This document shows, piece by piece, positions 50,156-59,819 of a DNA stretch of 64,000 nt. The position numbers were made by a program, and so were the translations under genes. The notes below the pieces were generated by a model that was not told the DNA's origin, did not search any database, and worked only from the letters and a program-made list of their open reading frames with translations. The stretch spans positions 310,001 through 374,000 of the forward strand of contig CAVTYH010000005.1 of assembly GCA_963738835.1 (NCBI GenBank), written 5' to 3'. This DNA comes from CAVTYH01 sp963738835 (GTDB taxonomy: Bacteria; Planctomycetota; Planctomycetia; Pirellulales; JADZDJ01). Within the stretch, counting starts at the first letter, position 1. Every line of letters begins with the position of its first letter.

Positions 50156-50377
50156 CACGAGACGAAACACTCGGGGGCTGACCCGTTCCATGATCGCCTT
50201 GATGGTTCCCCCCTTGCCCGCGGCGTCTCGTCCTTCGAAGACGATGATCACTCGCAGCCCAGCCTCGACAACCCAATCTTGTAGCCGGCACAATTCGGTC
50301 TGGAGCTTGCGCAACTCTTTTTCATAGTCTTTGCGCTTCAGTTTCGATTGGCGGTTGTCCGAAGACTGCTTGGTCAT
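50141..50377 (-). pseudogene. ppk2: Polyphosphate kinase 2 (PPK2) N-terminal fragment
   Basis: ATG 50377 follows AGGAGAAT. 79 residues match PPK2: KLKRKDYEKELRKLQTELCR, VIIVFEGRDAAGKGGTIKAI (Walker A with GRDAAGKG) and SPRVFRLVALPAP. The next expected text is lost; instead the frame reads through the opposite strand of the HlyD fragment. Truncated within the P-loop domain, hence non-functional. The junction falls in GCGGTGCGGGC. Confidence 0.82.
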
Positions 50378-50466
50378 ATTCTCCTACCGGCTTATATCGA
50401 TTCACCTCGCCATCTTCGCGGTGCAGCCGGCCAAACGCAAGTCAGTGACCGCTACAAAGATGGTTA

Positions 50467-51114
50467 TTAGTTGGCCCCTCTTTTCTGCTTCTCGAATTCC
50501 TGCCTAGTTTCTTCGCCAATGAAATACAAAGTTTTTCCATTCGACTCCAACGTTGCGCCGGCGGCGAACTTCGGAAACCGAACGTGGGCAATGGGGTCTT
50601 CGACCATGAAGTCCTTCAGGTAATACTCGTTTTCATTGAGCCCCACATAGGTGCGAACGAAGTCCAAAATCCGGTCGTCGATCCATTTGCCAACTGCCGC
50701 CTCGTCGATTTTGTCCAACGGAAAATCGACTTGAGCGTGCCGCGTAAACTCCATCAAGATCGGCAGGATCGTCACATCGTAGTTCAGCACCAGCTTGCGC
50801 ACGTCGGTGTCAGTCGTTGCCGAAAACTGCAGTTCAATGTGCGCTAGTTGCGAATCGAATTTAAAAGTTACCTCGCGCAATGTCGGCGTTAACGACGGGG
50901 CCATTGTCGCCTGCTTTCCGAACTTCTTGGCGAGCGCTTCCAGCGGTGGCGTCCATACATTTCGCAATCGCTCGCATACCTTGCCGAACAACTCAAATCG
51001 CTGTTTGCGCCCTTGATAGTCCTGGACGTACTTTTCACGGTGCTCCTCCACACGCTGTTTCATGGCGGCGAATTCTTCGTCAATTCGGCCTAATAATTGG
51101 TCGATGTTGGCCAT
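50467..51114 (-). CDS. Conserved hypothetical protein, 215 residues
   Basis: ATG 51114 has a strong GGAGG upstream. The N-terminal third is a coiled coil (IDEEFAAMKQRVEEHREKYV, QDYQGRKQRFELFGKV), followed by an alpha/beta part: TLREVTFKFDSQLAHIELQF, VRKLVLNYDVTILPILMEF, WIDDRILDFVRTYVGLNENE and VRFPKFAAGATLESNGKTLY. No signal or membrane helix. I recall similar proteins within stress gene clusters next to PPK2, acetate kinase and phosphoketolase, but know no function. It is intact amid fragments, with no frame damage. Confidence 0.75.
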   Translation of the reverse strand: MANIDQLLGRIDEEFAAMKQRVEEHREKYVQDYQGRKQRFELFGKVCERLRNVWTPPLEALAKKFGKQATMAPSLTPTLREVTFKFDSQLAHIELQFSATTDTDVRKLVLNYDVTILPILMEFTRHAQVDFPLDKIDEAAVGKWIDDRILDFVRTYVGLNENEYYLKDFMVEDPIAHVRFPKFAAGATLESNGKTLYFIGEETRQEFEKQKRGAN

Positions 51115-51300
51115 AAACCACCTCCGTTTTCACCCTGCGGATTGAAAAAGTTACTTAGGAGAATCGAAACGGTTCAAACGCAAAGCAGCCGTTTGATCGC
51201 AGGTACACTGCGGCAAAAAAGTATTACGGCCAGCGTGACCGCGCTAGGAGATCCGCAATTTCAGTCAAATTAGCGGAGTGATCTATCGATGTGGGGAGCA

Positions 51301-51600
51301 GCCCAGCAAGAACTGTTCATGCGCCGCTAACTATATCGCGATTAAGCCTTTCCGTCAAGGAGGCGCGTATCGCGGTAGCCGAGAATTGGGATCGATGGCC
51401 GCTGTTTTAGGCGCACTTGATGCCCTCATATTTACCAGCGGCATCGCAGAAAACGCAGCCGCGATCCACCAGCGGATTTGCCAGAATGCCGCGTGGCTGG
51501 GTGTAGAACTTAACGGCGGTTGCATACTGCAATCGGCGTCAGGTGCGACTACGATAAACGCTTTACGGCCTAACAGCCAAGTCTGCTCATCGAAACGAAC
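51301..51600 (+). pseudogene. ackA: Acetate kinase C-terminal fragment
   Basis: The text AQQELFMRR (frame at 51301) then, after a frame change, ELGSMAAVLGALDALIFTSG, IAENAAAIHQRICQNAAWLG, VELNG matches the C-terminal third of AckA (family: IGSMAAVLGGLDALVFTGGI-GENA). The catalytic N-terminal parts are missing and the frame runs on into the next gene without a stop. Non-functional remnant. Confidence 0.8.
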
Positions 51601-51616
51601 AAATCGAGACGACGCC

Positions 51617-52393
51617 GTGTCTGTTGACATTGCTCCACTTTGGGCAATTTTTGCCGGCTCGCTGGTTGTTGCGCTCTTGTCGGCTGAATTGGGCCACCGA
51701 TTGGGGAATGCCCGTCAAAGACGCGCCGATCATGAGAAGGAACCAACGGTTGGCGGCATTGTAGCTGCGGAACTTGGTTTGCTGGCGTTTTTACTGGCAT
51801 TTACTTTCGGTTTGGCCGCATCGCGATTTGAAGCCCGACGGGAAACATTGCTCGACGAAGCCAACGCCATTGGCACTACCTTTCTCCGCGCAAAATTGCT
51901 GATGGAGCCGGAGCAAACAGAAATCCGACAACTCCTGCGCGAATACGTCGACTTACGACTAGCAGCTGTCCAGGATGGAAAATTGGAACACGGCATTCAG
52001 CGATCGAACGAGATTCACGACGATCTTTGGAAACGAGCCACGGCTGCTGCGGAGAAAGATCCGCACTCCATTACCACTGGTTTATTCATCCAATCTCTTA
52101 ATGAGTTGATCGATCTGCACGCCAAGCGGCTGTTAGTTGGGATTCGCAGCCGCATTCCAATCACGGTTTGGTTGGTTCTGTTCACGGTGGCCGTCCTGTC
52201 GTTCGGCTCCATGGGTTACAGCGGTGGGCTAACCGGGGCACGTCGCTCACCGGTCGTTTTGACTTTAGCGCTGACATTCGCATTTGTCATGTGGATGGTG
52301 GTAGACCTCGATCGACCACAAGAAGGCTTTTTGCGAGTTAACCAACAGCCTATGATCGAATTGCGCAGCTCGATGGAAGCACTCAAGACCTAA
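51617..52393 (+). CDS. DUF4239/bestrophin-like membrane protein
   Basis: GTG 51617 is a likely start (VSVDIAPLWAIFAGSLVVAL), but the frame is continuous with the acetate kinase remnant. Membrane helices: IAPLWAIFAGSLVVALLSAE, GGIVAAELGLLAFLLAFTFG, then RFEARRETLLDEANAIGTTF, and two more helices near the end (TVWLVLFTVAVLSFGSMGYS, VVLTLALTFAFVMWMVVDLD). Length about 258 residues, as usual for bestrophin-like DUF4239 proteins. Possible ion channel or transporter; function not established. Confidence 0.8.
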   Translation: MSVDIAPLWAIFAGSLVVALLSAELGHRLGNARQRRADHEKEPTVGGIVAAELGLLAFLLAFTFGLAASRFEARRETLLDEANAIGTTFLRAKLLMEPEQTEIRQLLREYVDLRLAAVQDGKLEHGIQRSNEIHDDLWKRATAAAEKDPHSITTGLFIQSLNELIDLHAKRLLVGIRSRIPITVWLVLFTVAVLSFGSMGYSGGLTGARRSPVVLTLALTFAFVMWMVVDLDRPQEGFLRVNQQPMIELRSSMEALKT

Positions 52394-52587
52394 AACAAGT
52401 CCTTTTTTGGGGAGCTTTATTCCGATTGGATAAACTTCAGATATCCATCAACCATCTGTAAATTCAGCACGAACTCCCCGTGCTTACTTCCACTTAAAAC
52501 TTGACCTTATGTTGGAGCGTGCGATAGCGCTTTGGTCGTCGAGATGTCTTATTAGCGTTGCAATTGAATTACATCTGTAACAAAAAG

Positions 52588-52658
52588 CTGGGGAACTAGG
52601 ATTCGAACCTAGAATAACCGGTTCAGAGCCGGTCGTGATGCCGTTTCACCATTCCCCA
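52588..52658 (-). tRNA. tRNA-Gln (CTG)
   Basis: The minus strand starts TGGGGAATGGTGAAACGGCA and ends GTTCGAATCCTAGTTCCCCA plus discriminator G. Acceptor TGGGGAA/TTCCCCA, anticodon stem CCGG/CCGG with loop CTCTGAA (anticodon CTG), T-loop GGTTCGAATCC. The 3' CCA is not encoded. Confidence 0.93.
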
Positions 52659-52934
52659 GGACAGGAGCTTAGTTCGCTGCTTTTAAGGGTAAGGCTGGGT
52701 TTGCCTTGCGTCAAGAGAAGCCACAATTAGCAGAAGACCGGCAGGGGTGGCGCCTCGATGGCAGTGTGCGGCGTGTGAACCGTTGACGGTGCCGGCGAAA
52801 CGCCCGTAGAATCGACGCCATTGACGGGTTGTTGGTTCGCGTCGGCGAGATTCCTGGGCGGTGCCAGCGCACTTCGAAACCGTGGCCACGGTTGGTATTT
52901 TTTGCCGGCCGTTTTCTTACTCCGCGATGCTCTC

Positions 52935-54633
52935 ATGGCAGTACTGGAATTTTTGAATGGCGACCGTGCCGGCGAACGGCTGACGCTGGTGGGAGAACGC
53001 GCCGTCTTAGGCCGCCATCCAGAGTGCGATATCGTACTGAATGTAGGCGCGGTCAGTCGGCAGCATGCGCAAATTTCACTGGTGGATGGGCAATATGTCA
53101 TTGAAGACCTACACAGCCGCAACGGCACGCTCGTAAATGGCGAGCTAGTACATACACCGCAAGCACTGCGCGATGGCGATGAGGTGAAGATTTGCGATCT
53201 GGCGCTGGAGTTCCACGCCGATTCAGCCCGGGGCGTAACCGCAGATTACTCAGCAAGCAGCGCTGATGGCAAGAACGGCTCTGGACCGCAGTTTGCCTTT
53301 GACGAATCCGAAGGCCAAGGCACCTCAACCAGCACCGTAATGCTGAAGCTCGATGTCACCTCCACGCGCGAGGCATCGCGCCTGGCCGTAAATCCGGAAA
53401 CCAAACTTCGCGCTGGTCGAGATCACGCAAAATCTGAGTCAGGCTACGGCCATCGATCAAATCTTGCCGAAGGTGCTTGACAGTCTGTTCAATATTTTCT
53501 CGCAGGCCGATCGCGGCTTTGTGGTCATGACCACGCCCGAGGGTCGCCTGCTTCCCCGAGCGTTCAAGCAACGGCATACCAAAGAGGAAGAAGGTGCCCG
53601 GCTCAGCCGCACCATCATCAATGAGGTGGTCAAGCTGAAGCAAGCGATCTTGTCGGCCGATGCCGCGACGGATGCTCGCTTCGAACTGAGCCAAAGCATT
53701 GCCGATTTCCGCATTCGCTCAATGATGTGCGCTCCGCTGGTGACCAGCGAAGGCAACGTGCTGGGGGTCATTCAAATCGACACGCTCGATCAGCGGGCAC
53801 GTTTTAATAACGACGATTTGGAAGTGCTGGCCAGCGTGGCTTCGCAGGCCGCATTTGCCGTCGACAACGCTCAGATGCACGAACGGCAATTGAAACAGCA
53901 GGCCGTCCAGCGCGACCTGGAGTTGGCTCATAAGGTGCAGCGAGGACTGTTGCCGATAGCGCCGCCGAGCGTCGAGGGTTATCAATTTTTTGATTTCTAC
54001 GAAGCGGCCAACCAGGTCGGCGGCGATTTTTACGATTATATTGTGCTGCGCGACGGCCGGGTTGCTGTCGTGCTGGCCGATGTTTCGGGCAAAGGCGTTT
54101 CAGCAGCATTGGTGATGGCGCGGCTGTCGGCGGAAGTGCGGTACTGGCTGGCCAGTGAACCCTCGGCTGCCACGGCCGTCAGCAAAATCAATGAGAGTTT
54201 TTGCCAGGCGGGTTGGGAAGACCGCTTTGTCACCTTCGTGCTGACGCTGTTGGATCCGAAGGAACATCGCGTGACGGTGGTGAATGCCGGCCACATGCCT
54301 CCATTTGTGCGGCACGGCGCTGGCAAAGTCGAAGAAGTTGCGCCGGAGATTTCCGGCCTGCCGCTGGGGGTGGCCGATGGCATGACCTACGACGCCAGCG
54401 AGGTTGTGCTCGCACCGGGCGAAATGATCACGGCCTTCACCGATGGCATCAGCGAAGCGCTGAATCCGGCCAACGAGCTTTACACTCTTGAACGTCTGAA
54501 ACAGCGACTTGCCCTGCCCGCCGACGGCGCCGCCGCCCAAGGCCGTGCCGTGCTGGACGACGTCAAACGCCACGCCGCCGGCCGCGCCCAAAGCGACGAC
54601 ATGTGTCTGGTGGTTTTCGGGCGAAATGCGTAA
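52935..54633 (+). CDS. FHA-GAF-PP2C (SpoIIE-type) phosphatase, one frameshift
   Basis: ATG 52935 (MAVLEFLNGDRAGERLTLVG). FHA domain: VLGRHPECDIVLNVGAVSRQ then HAQI and LHSRNGTLVNG. At 53411 the frame changes; adding one GC (CTTCGCGCGCTGG) gives KLRALVEITQNLSQ. A GAF domain follows (VLDSLFNIFSQADRGFVVM to VASQAAFAVDNAQ), then a PP2C SpoIIE domain: VQRGLLPIAPPSVEGYQFFD, NQVGGDFYDYIVLRDGRVAV, LADVSGKGVSAALVMARLSA, FTDGISEALN. Metal-binding Asp residues are present. About 567 residues. A phospho-dependent recruiting phosphatase that could oppose Ser/Thr kinases such as the one at 59.8 kb. Confidence 0.9.
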
Positions 54634-54720
54634 GACATCGAGCGCCTGATCGAATGGTGTCCGGTTCTTTGTCCTTTCTGAGTGGATTTTATTACTGCGC
54701 AAAGGACACGAAGGGCTCGC
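54634..54720. other. Intergenic region before repeat copy B
   Basis: I see no gene in this spacer. The rest of the 54634-55330 gap is occupied by repeat copy B and, after it, about 180 bases with a short repeat of ATTTAGCCCCCGGTGA near 55225. Confidence 0.5.
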
Positions 54721-55146
54721 GCACAAAAAATAAAAATCGAGGGTAAAATGTTCCGCGCTAAACCCTCGTAAAAACCAGTGTTTTGTGCACCAACATTTTG
54801 TCATCACTTTACCACGCCGCGCGCGACAGGCAGCCGAGGAAATACTTCACCGCCGAGGGCGCAGAGTCGCGCAGAGGAGTCGCCGGAAGTTTCAAAATCA
54901 TTCTTGATCGCTCTGCGATTCCCTCTGCGAACCTCTGCGTCCTCCGCGGTGAATTGCTGACTTGCCGTGCGAGTCCGACCCAACCTCGGGCGGCCAAACC
55001 CGAGGTTGGGTAATTCTATTGCTCAATTGCCAAACAGCGACAGTCGGCAATCTTTCGGCAAGTTAGCCCCCGGTCATTGACCGAGGGCTAAATGCGGGAA
55101 ATGAAGCGACCGAAAGGGACCCAGAGTTTCGACGCCTATTGTACCA
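54721..55146 (-). repeat. Dispersed intergenic repeat, copy B (inverted relative to copy A)
   Basis: The reverse complement aligns block for block with 5712-6129, and its 54721-54788 end aligns with 6303-6370 as well. It includes an internal inverted repeat, CCCAACCTCGGG with CCCGAGGTTGGG (54980-55015). No open frame is supported. Confidence 0.8.
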
Positions 55147-55330
55147 ATAAGTGTACAAATGTAGATATGTTTTTGAGCCAGCGGGTGTGCTGAATGGCTG
55201 AGGAAATGGTCGCGAGTGTGGGGGCGACATCAACATTTAGCCCCCGGTGAAAACGGCGGTGGAATCCGACCAGAACCAAAAAGCGGACTGCAAAAGCCAG
55301 ATCCCGGCCGGAATATTTCGTCACCCCGCC

Positions 55331-57598
55331 TCACCATTTCAAAATACTAAACAAATTGCTGTACTTATCGGTCCACAGCGGCACTTCGTAATCTGGCTCC
55401 GCATAGCCATCGAGCAGCACCGGCGGGGTGGCGGCGAGGAATTTGTGGTTGCGGGTGAGCATCATAAAATCGGTATGGTAAAGCAGTTCATGGCGATCAA
55501 ATTTTGTGATGATGCGGGTAGTGCCCAAGCCGTATTTCTTGGCGATCGCATTCAGTACCGGGGCCAAATTGATGTACCGGTTCGTGATGTTCACCACAAT
55601 CACGCCATCGGGCTCCAAATGCTGCAGATAGATGGCGAACGCTTCGTCCGTTAGCAGATGCACTGGCGGTGCGTCGCCTGAAAATGCATCCAGAGCCAGA
55701 ACGTTGAAGTGCTGTGGAGTACCGGCGGCAAGTTCGCGTTCCAGCGCCAAGCGGCCATCGCCCAGTACCACGTCGCAACGTCCCTCGCAGTCGGCCAAAT
55801 ACGTGAATTGTTGGCGGGCGATTTCCTCGACTTGCTCGTTGATTTCGTAGAACCGATAATACTGCCACGGCCTGGCGTACGTGGCAACGACTCCCACGCC
55901 CATGCCGATGATGCCAACTCTGGTGTCGGGACGATTCTGGAAGTATTTCAACGTGCGGCCCATGCCGGTATGTTCTGCGAAGTAAGAAATCGGAATGCGC
56001 CGCTTCTGGGGATCGGTAAATTGCCGCCCATGCGGAGTAGAACCACTGACGAAGCTGCGATACCGCATGCCCGGCGTGTCCCCTTCCAGCTCCCAAACCG
56101 ACACGGTGTCATAAAAGTTGCGGCCCCGATAAATGGCGCCGGTTTCTCCCTCCGGATCTGCAATCAACCACGACACGAGAGCAAAGCTGCCAGCCACGAG
56201 AAACAGCGCCGCTCCACCGACGGCAATGGCGCGGCGACGTCTGTCGAAGCGTGCCATCAACGCCGACCAGCGTGACGACTGAATGAGTAGCACCGTGGCC
56301 GCCACAACGATGGATGCGATTAGCCCAATCGTCCACTCGAAATGCGTTTTGAAAATGTATGGAGCAATCAAACTGACGAAGATGCCGCCGAGCGCCCCGC
56401 CGGCGGAAATCAGCAAGTAATACTCGGTCAAATACTGCGGCGCAGGCCGTAACCGAACCAATTGGCCGTGACAAACCATGCACGCCAGAAACATGGCGCC
56501 AAAATTCAGAAATAGCTCGTGGAAGTAATTGCTGTGGAGACTGAACGCTCGCATCAGCGAATAGCCGGCCCCGGCAGCCAGTACCAGAAACACAATCGCC
56601 AGCGCGCTGGTTGCCTGCGGACGATACCAGCGTGGATGATCGAAGCAAATGATGAACGTCAGTAAATAGAGCGACAGTGGAACAACCCATAGAAACGGAA
56701 TCACCGCCACGTCTTGGCACACGTAGTTCGTCGTGGCCAGCAGCATCAGTGAGGCACACGCCGGAAGCGATAACCACAGCAATCGACGAATGGCACCCGG
56801 TCGATCCGACTCGTCGCTGGTCGTAACAGAATCAATTGCGCAACTCGCAGCCCCTGGAGATCGAAAGATCCATACCGCTCCGACACCGCAGAGAATCGCG
56901 AACAGCGCGAAGGCCATCGTCCACAAACCCGCTTGAGTATCGGAGCCAAACGCCGGCTCGAACAAGAACGGATAAGTAATCAGTGCTCCTAGCGAACCGA
57001 CATTCGAAAGCGCGTACAACCGATATGGCGACCGCTGCGGCCAGGCCCGCGCAAACCAGGCTTGCACCAAGGGGCCGGTTGTCGAAAGGACGAAGTACGG
57101 CAATCCCACTGTAAGCGCCAACAGCCCAAGGATACGGCCCGTCGGGTGGCTGCTGTCGATCGGTTTCCAACTGACGGCCGGCGCGATCGATGGCCACGTT
57201 AGCGCCGCGGCAATAACCAATAACGACAGATGCACAACACCCTGCATGCGAGGCGTCAGAAAGCGCGTCAGCAAGTACGCATAGGCGTAGCCACCAAACA
57301 GCACCAACTGAAAAAACAGCATGCAAGTGGTCCAAACCGCCGGACTGCCGCCAAACCACGGCAAAATGTACTTACTAATGAGCGGCTGAACCTGAAACAG
57401 CAGAAACGCACTGACAAAAATAGTGGTCGCAAACACTAGCAGTAATGCCCACGAAGCTCCAACTGTAACAGTGGGCTGGTGCTCGCTGAGAGTTGAGGAG
57501 ATTGTCGCTGATTGCAGTTGAGATATCGAATCATCGGCGGAAGAGCGGTCTGGGTGACCGTTGCTTTTTGCGTCACAAGTGCTGTTCAACAGCCGCAT
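55331..57598 (-). CDS. Fused multi-membrane-spanning spermidine synthase-like protein
   Basis: 755 residues. After about 48 polar residues come roughly ten to twelve helices starting LLLVFATTIFVSAFLLFQVQ and QPLISKYILPWFGGSPAVWT, the typical opening of the fused MFS/spermidine-synthase family. The C-terminal 250 residues are an SAM-binding fold: VGIIGMGVGVVATYARPWQY, YEINEQVEEIARQQFTYLAD, VVLGDGRLALERELA and FNVLALDAFSGDAPPVHLLT. Whether it makes polyamines is unproven in this family. Membrane-bound; single gene between long spacers. Confidence 0.9.
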   Translation of the reverse strand: MRLLNSTCDAKSNGHPDRSSADDSISQLQSATISSTLSEHQPTVTVGASWALLLVFATTIFVSAFLLFQVQPLISKYILPWFGGSPAVWTTCMLFFQLVLFGGYAYAYLLTRFLTPRMQGVVHLSLLVIAAALTWPSIAPAVSWKPIDSSHPTGRILGLLALTVGLPYFVLSTTGPLVQAWFARAWPQRSPYRLYALSNVGSLGALITYPFLFEPAFGSDTQAGLWTMAFALFAILCGVGAVWIFRSPGAASCAIDSVTTSDESDRPGAIRRLLWLSLPACASLMLLATTNYVCQDVAVIPFLWVVPLSLYLLTFIICFDHPRWYRPQATSALAIVFLVLAAGAGYSLMRAFSLHSNYFHELFLNFGAMFLACMVCHGQLVRLRPAPQYLTEYYLLISAGGALGGIFVSLIAPYIFKTHFEWTIGLIASIVVAATVLLIQSSRWSALMARFDRRRRAIAVGGAALFLVAGSFALVSWLIADPEGETGAIYRGRNFYDTVSVWELEGDTPGMRYRSFVSGSTPHGRQFTDPQKRRIPISYFAEHTGMGRTLKYFQNRPDTRVGIIGMGVGVVATYARPWQYYRFYEINEQVEEIARQQFTYLADCEGRCDVVLGDGRLALERELAAGTPQHFNVLALDAFSGDAPPVHLLTDEAFAIYLQHLEPDGVIVVNITNRYINLAPVLNAIAKKYGLGTTRIITKFDRHELLYHTDFMMLTRNHKFLAATPPVLLDGYAEPDYEVPLWTDKYSNLFSILKW

Positions 57599-57879
57599 TC
57601 TGCGAAGAAATTGAGCACGCAGATAATTCCGACGGCGATTCCAGGCTCATGAAAAACCTCGCCAATCTTGACGAAGAAAAAGTTGGAATTTGCGAGCGAG
57701 GGGACTTTCGGCCCTGTGCAAATTTGGTTCCAAGTTTCATAGGAAACGCGACTCTCACCAAACATTGGTCAGTAAGCGCGCACGACGGAGCCATTGGGAT
57801 GGGACAGTGATACTACCGAATCGACAGGGTTAGTCCGCGCCTCTGCCACGCAGGCGCGCGCATCAATGAGAACTGCGAA

Positions 57880-58905
57880 CTATTTTCCGGCCGCAGGCTG
57901 ACCCGCGGTCTTAACCGCCGCGTTCATTTTGCCGAACTCGCTCAGCGGATTGCCCAAGGGATGTGCCATCGTCACTCGAATGGTGCTGGCCACGGCGAAT
58001 CCGGGGTTTGCAATGTAACCACTCGCCTCAATTTGATCTCCTGCGCGTACGATACTGGTATCGGACACGCGCACTTTAATGGCGGTGGCAGGGTCGAGTT
58101 CCGTCTTGAAAACGCCGTTGCCGGCGTCCACAATCAATTCATTTGATTTGACGCTCCTGACGCGGCCGATGACCGATAGCCAGCGAGCGGTACCGGGCAC
58201 GGCCGCGGCATTTTGCGCAGCCGCAATGGCGGTAGCACCGGCCGGAGCGGCCCCAGGCATTTCTCCAATGTGCGGCGTAATAATTTCCAATTCATTGATT
58301 GGCGCCACGGCCTTGGTTCTGTCGCCTTTGGGATCGAACGCCGCTTGAAATTTCACGACTAGCCCCGGTTTGAGATAATCGGGGCCTGCCGTGCCGATCA
58401 CTTCCACCTTTGAACCAACATCAGGTTTGACCTGCCAAGTTGTGCCTTGTGCGTCAACCACCAGAACTCCCGCCCGCACCGCGCTCACCGTACCGGTGCC
58501 GCTGAAACTGCGGTTCGCGTTCTGATTCAGGTAATTCGCGTTGGCGTTCGTAATTTGGCGGTCGTACCACCGATCGCGTTGATCTTGCAGCCACATTCGT
58601 CGGTCCTGCTCTTGTTGCCATTGCAATCGATCGCGCTCCAACTGAATCCGTGGATCTTGATTGTTTGGCGACGAACGCATCGCTGGTTGTGGCGAACTTA
58701 TACGGGCTGTGCCACCGGACGGCTGCGGCGAGCTTGGCCCGCTGGAGCCTTTCGACGAGTTGTCGTTCTGGCGATTGATGAAGTTTCCTTGCTTTCCCGG
58801 ATCGTTGGCCGGCACTTTAGAGTATTGCGCCAGAGCGGACGAACTCCCGAAGACAACAACGGCCAGCGCAATTGCAGAGGCCTGTCGCGGTGTGCAAGTC
58901 GACAT
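57880..58905 (-). CDS. Secreted repeat-domain protein of unknown function
   Basis: ATG 58905 has AGGAGG upstream. Signal peptide ASAIALAVVVFGSSSALA, then a Gln/Asn/Ser-rich linker (NFINRQNDNSSKGSSGP) and a charged helix (RIQLERDRLQWQQEQDRRMW). Two similar OB-like beta domains follow: FSGTGTVSAVRAGVLVVDAQ and LSVIGRVRSVKSNELIVDAG, each with a later LKPGLVVKF/RAGDQIEASG turn. 341 residues. It is divergent from the ECF sigma factor at 59.2 kb. I do not recognise a function; DUF5666-like folds are a weak possibility. Confidence 0.78.
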   Translation of the reverse strand: MSTCTPRQASAIALAVVVFGSSSALAQYSKVPANDPGKQGNFINRQNDNSSKGSSGPSSPQPSGGTARISSPQPAMRSSPNNQDPRIQLERDRLQWQQEQDRRMWLQDQRDRWYDRQITNANANYLNQNANRSFSGTGTVSAVRAGVLVVDAQGTTWQVKPDVGSKVEVIGTAGPDYLKPGLVVKFQAAFDPKGDRTKAVAPINELEIITPHIGEMPGAAPAGATAIAAAQNAAAVPGTARWLSVIGRVRSVKSNELIVDAGNGVFKTELDPATAIKVRVSDTSIVRAGDQIEASGYIANPGFAVASTIRVTMAHPLGNPLSEFGKMNAAVKTAGQPAAGK

Positions 58906-59228
58906 TTTATCCTCCTGAAGTAAGCTCGCTAACGACCCTGAAGTCATCTGTTGCAAACATGCGACGCCGCGCCGTCGATCTGATTCTGCCCGCCAAGCCG
59001 TTGCCAAGACAATAGCCGCGATTCAAACCCGGCGGCGCGACATCCCTGGAACATGCCTCAGTTCTATAAGCGAGATCGCTCGGCGAGGTGGGCGCGCCGG
59101 AAATCGAGTATCCTGGAAGGTGCCAATTCCAACGCTACCAGCCGCAAGTCGGAATCTCGTTAAACTGCTTGATTTCGTGCAAATTCCGCATATTCTAAGG
59201 GTTTCACCCCTCTTTCGAACGGTGGTTT

Positions 59229-59819
59229 GTGCTGTCTCAACCCGGTTCGACCGATCCGCACGCTTTGGATCAATACCGCGATTATTTGCGGATTCTGGCC
59301 GCGCAGCAAGTCGCCACTCGCTTTCAAGGCAAGGTCGACCTCTCTGGAATCGTGCAGGAAACGCTCTGGGAAGCACATCGCGAAATAGAACGTGGCGCTG
59401 CCGTGGGGCCAGGCCAGCGATTGCCCTGGCTACGCCGCATTCTGTCGAATAACCTGACCGATGCCGTACGGCAAATGCAGGCCGACAAACGCGATATCGG
59501 CCGCGAAGTCTCGTTGCAGCAAGTCGTTGAACAGTCGTCGATGCGGCTCGAAGCCTGGTTGGCCTGCGAAATGCCGCCTCACCGCCCCATCGAACACGAA
59601 GAACACGTTCTGCAATTGGTCCGCGCGCTTGCTAAACTGCCTCAGGCGCAGCGAGAATCGCTTACATTGCATTATTGGAGCGGCTTAACACTTGCACAGA
59701 TCGCCAGCCATCTGGGTCGCTCCCGGGAAGCCGTGGCCGGTTTGATCAAGCGCGGGGTCCGGCAATTGCGGCTGCAAATGCACCAGTTCGAGACGTCCCA
59801 TGACACTCCACCCCAATAA
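59229..59819 (+). CDS. ECF-type RNA polymerase sigma factor
   Basis: GTG 59229 start. Region 2: YLRILAAQQVATRFQGKVDL, SGIVQETLWEAHREI and LPWLRRILSNNLTDAVRQM. Region 4: LPQAQRESLTLHYWSGLTLA and QIASHLGRSREAVAGLIKRG. 196 residues. Its last 20 bases overlap the start of the Ser/Thr kinase, an arrangement common in planctomycetes, where the kinase is thought to control the sigma factor. Confidence 0.92.
   Translation: MLSQPGSTDPHALDQYRDYLRILAAQQVATRFQGKVDLSGIVQETLWEAHREIERGAAVGPGQRLPWLRRILSNNLTDAVRQMQADKRDIGREVSLQQVVEQSSMRLEAWLACEMPPHRPIEHEEHVLQLVRALAKLPQAQRESLTLHYWSGLTLAQIASHLGRSREAVAGLIKRGVRQLRLQMHQFETSHDTPPQ

Noticed and set aside
54634..55330. Short frames within repeat copy B and the region around it
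   Set aside because: They run through a dispersed repeat whose other copy does not keep the frame.
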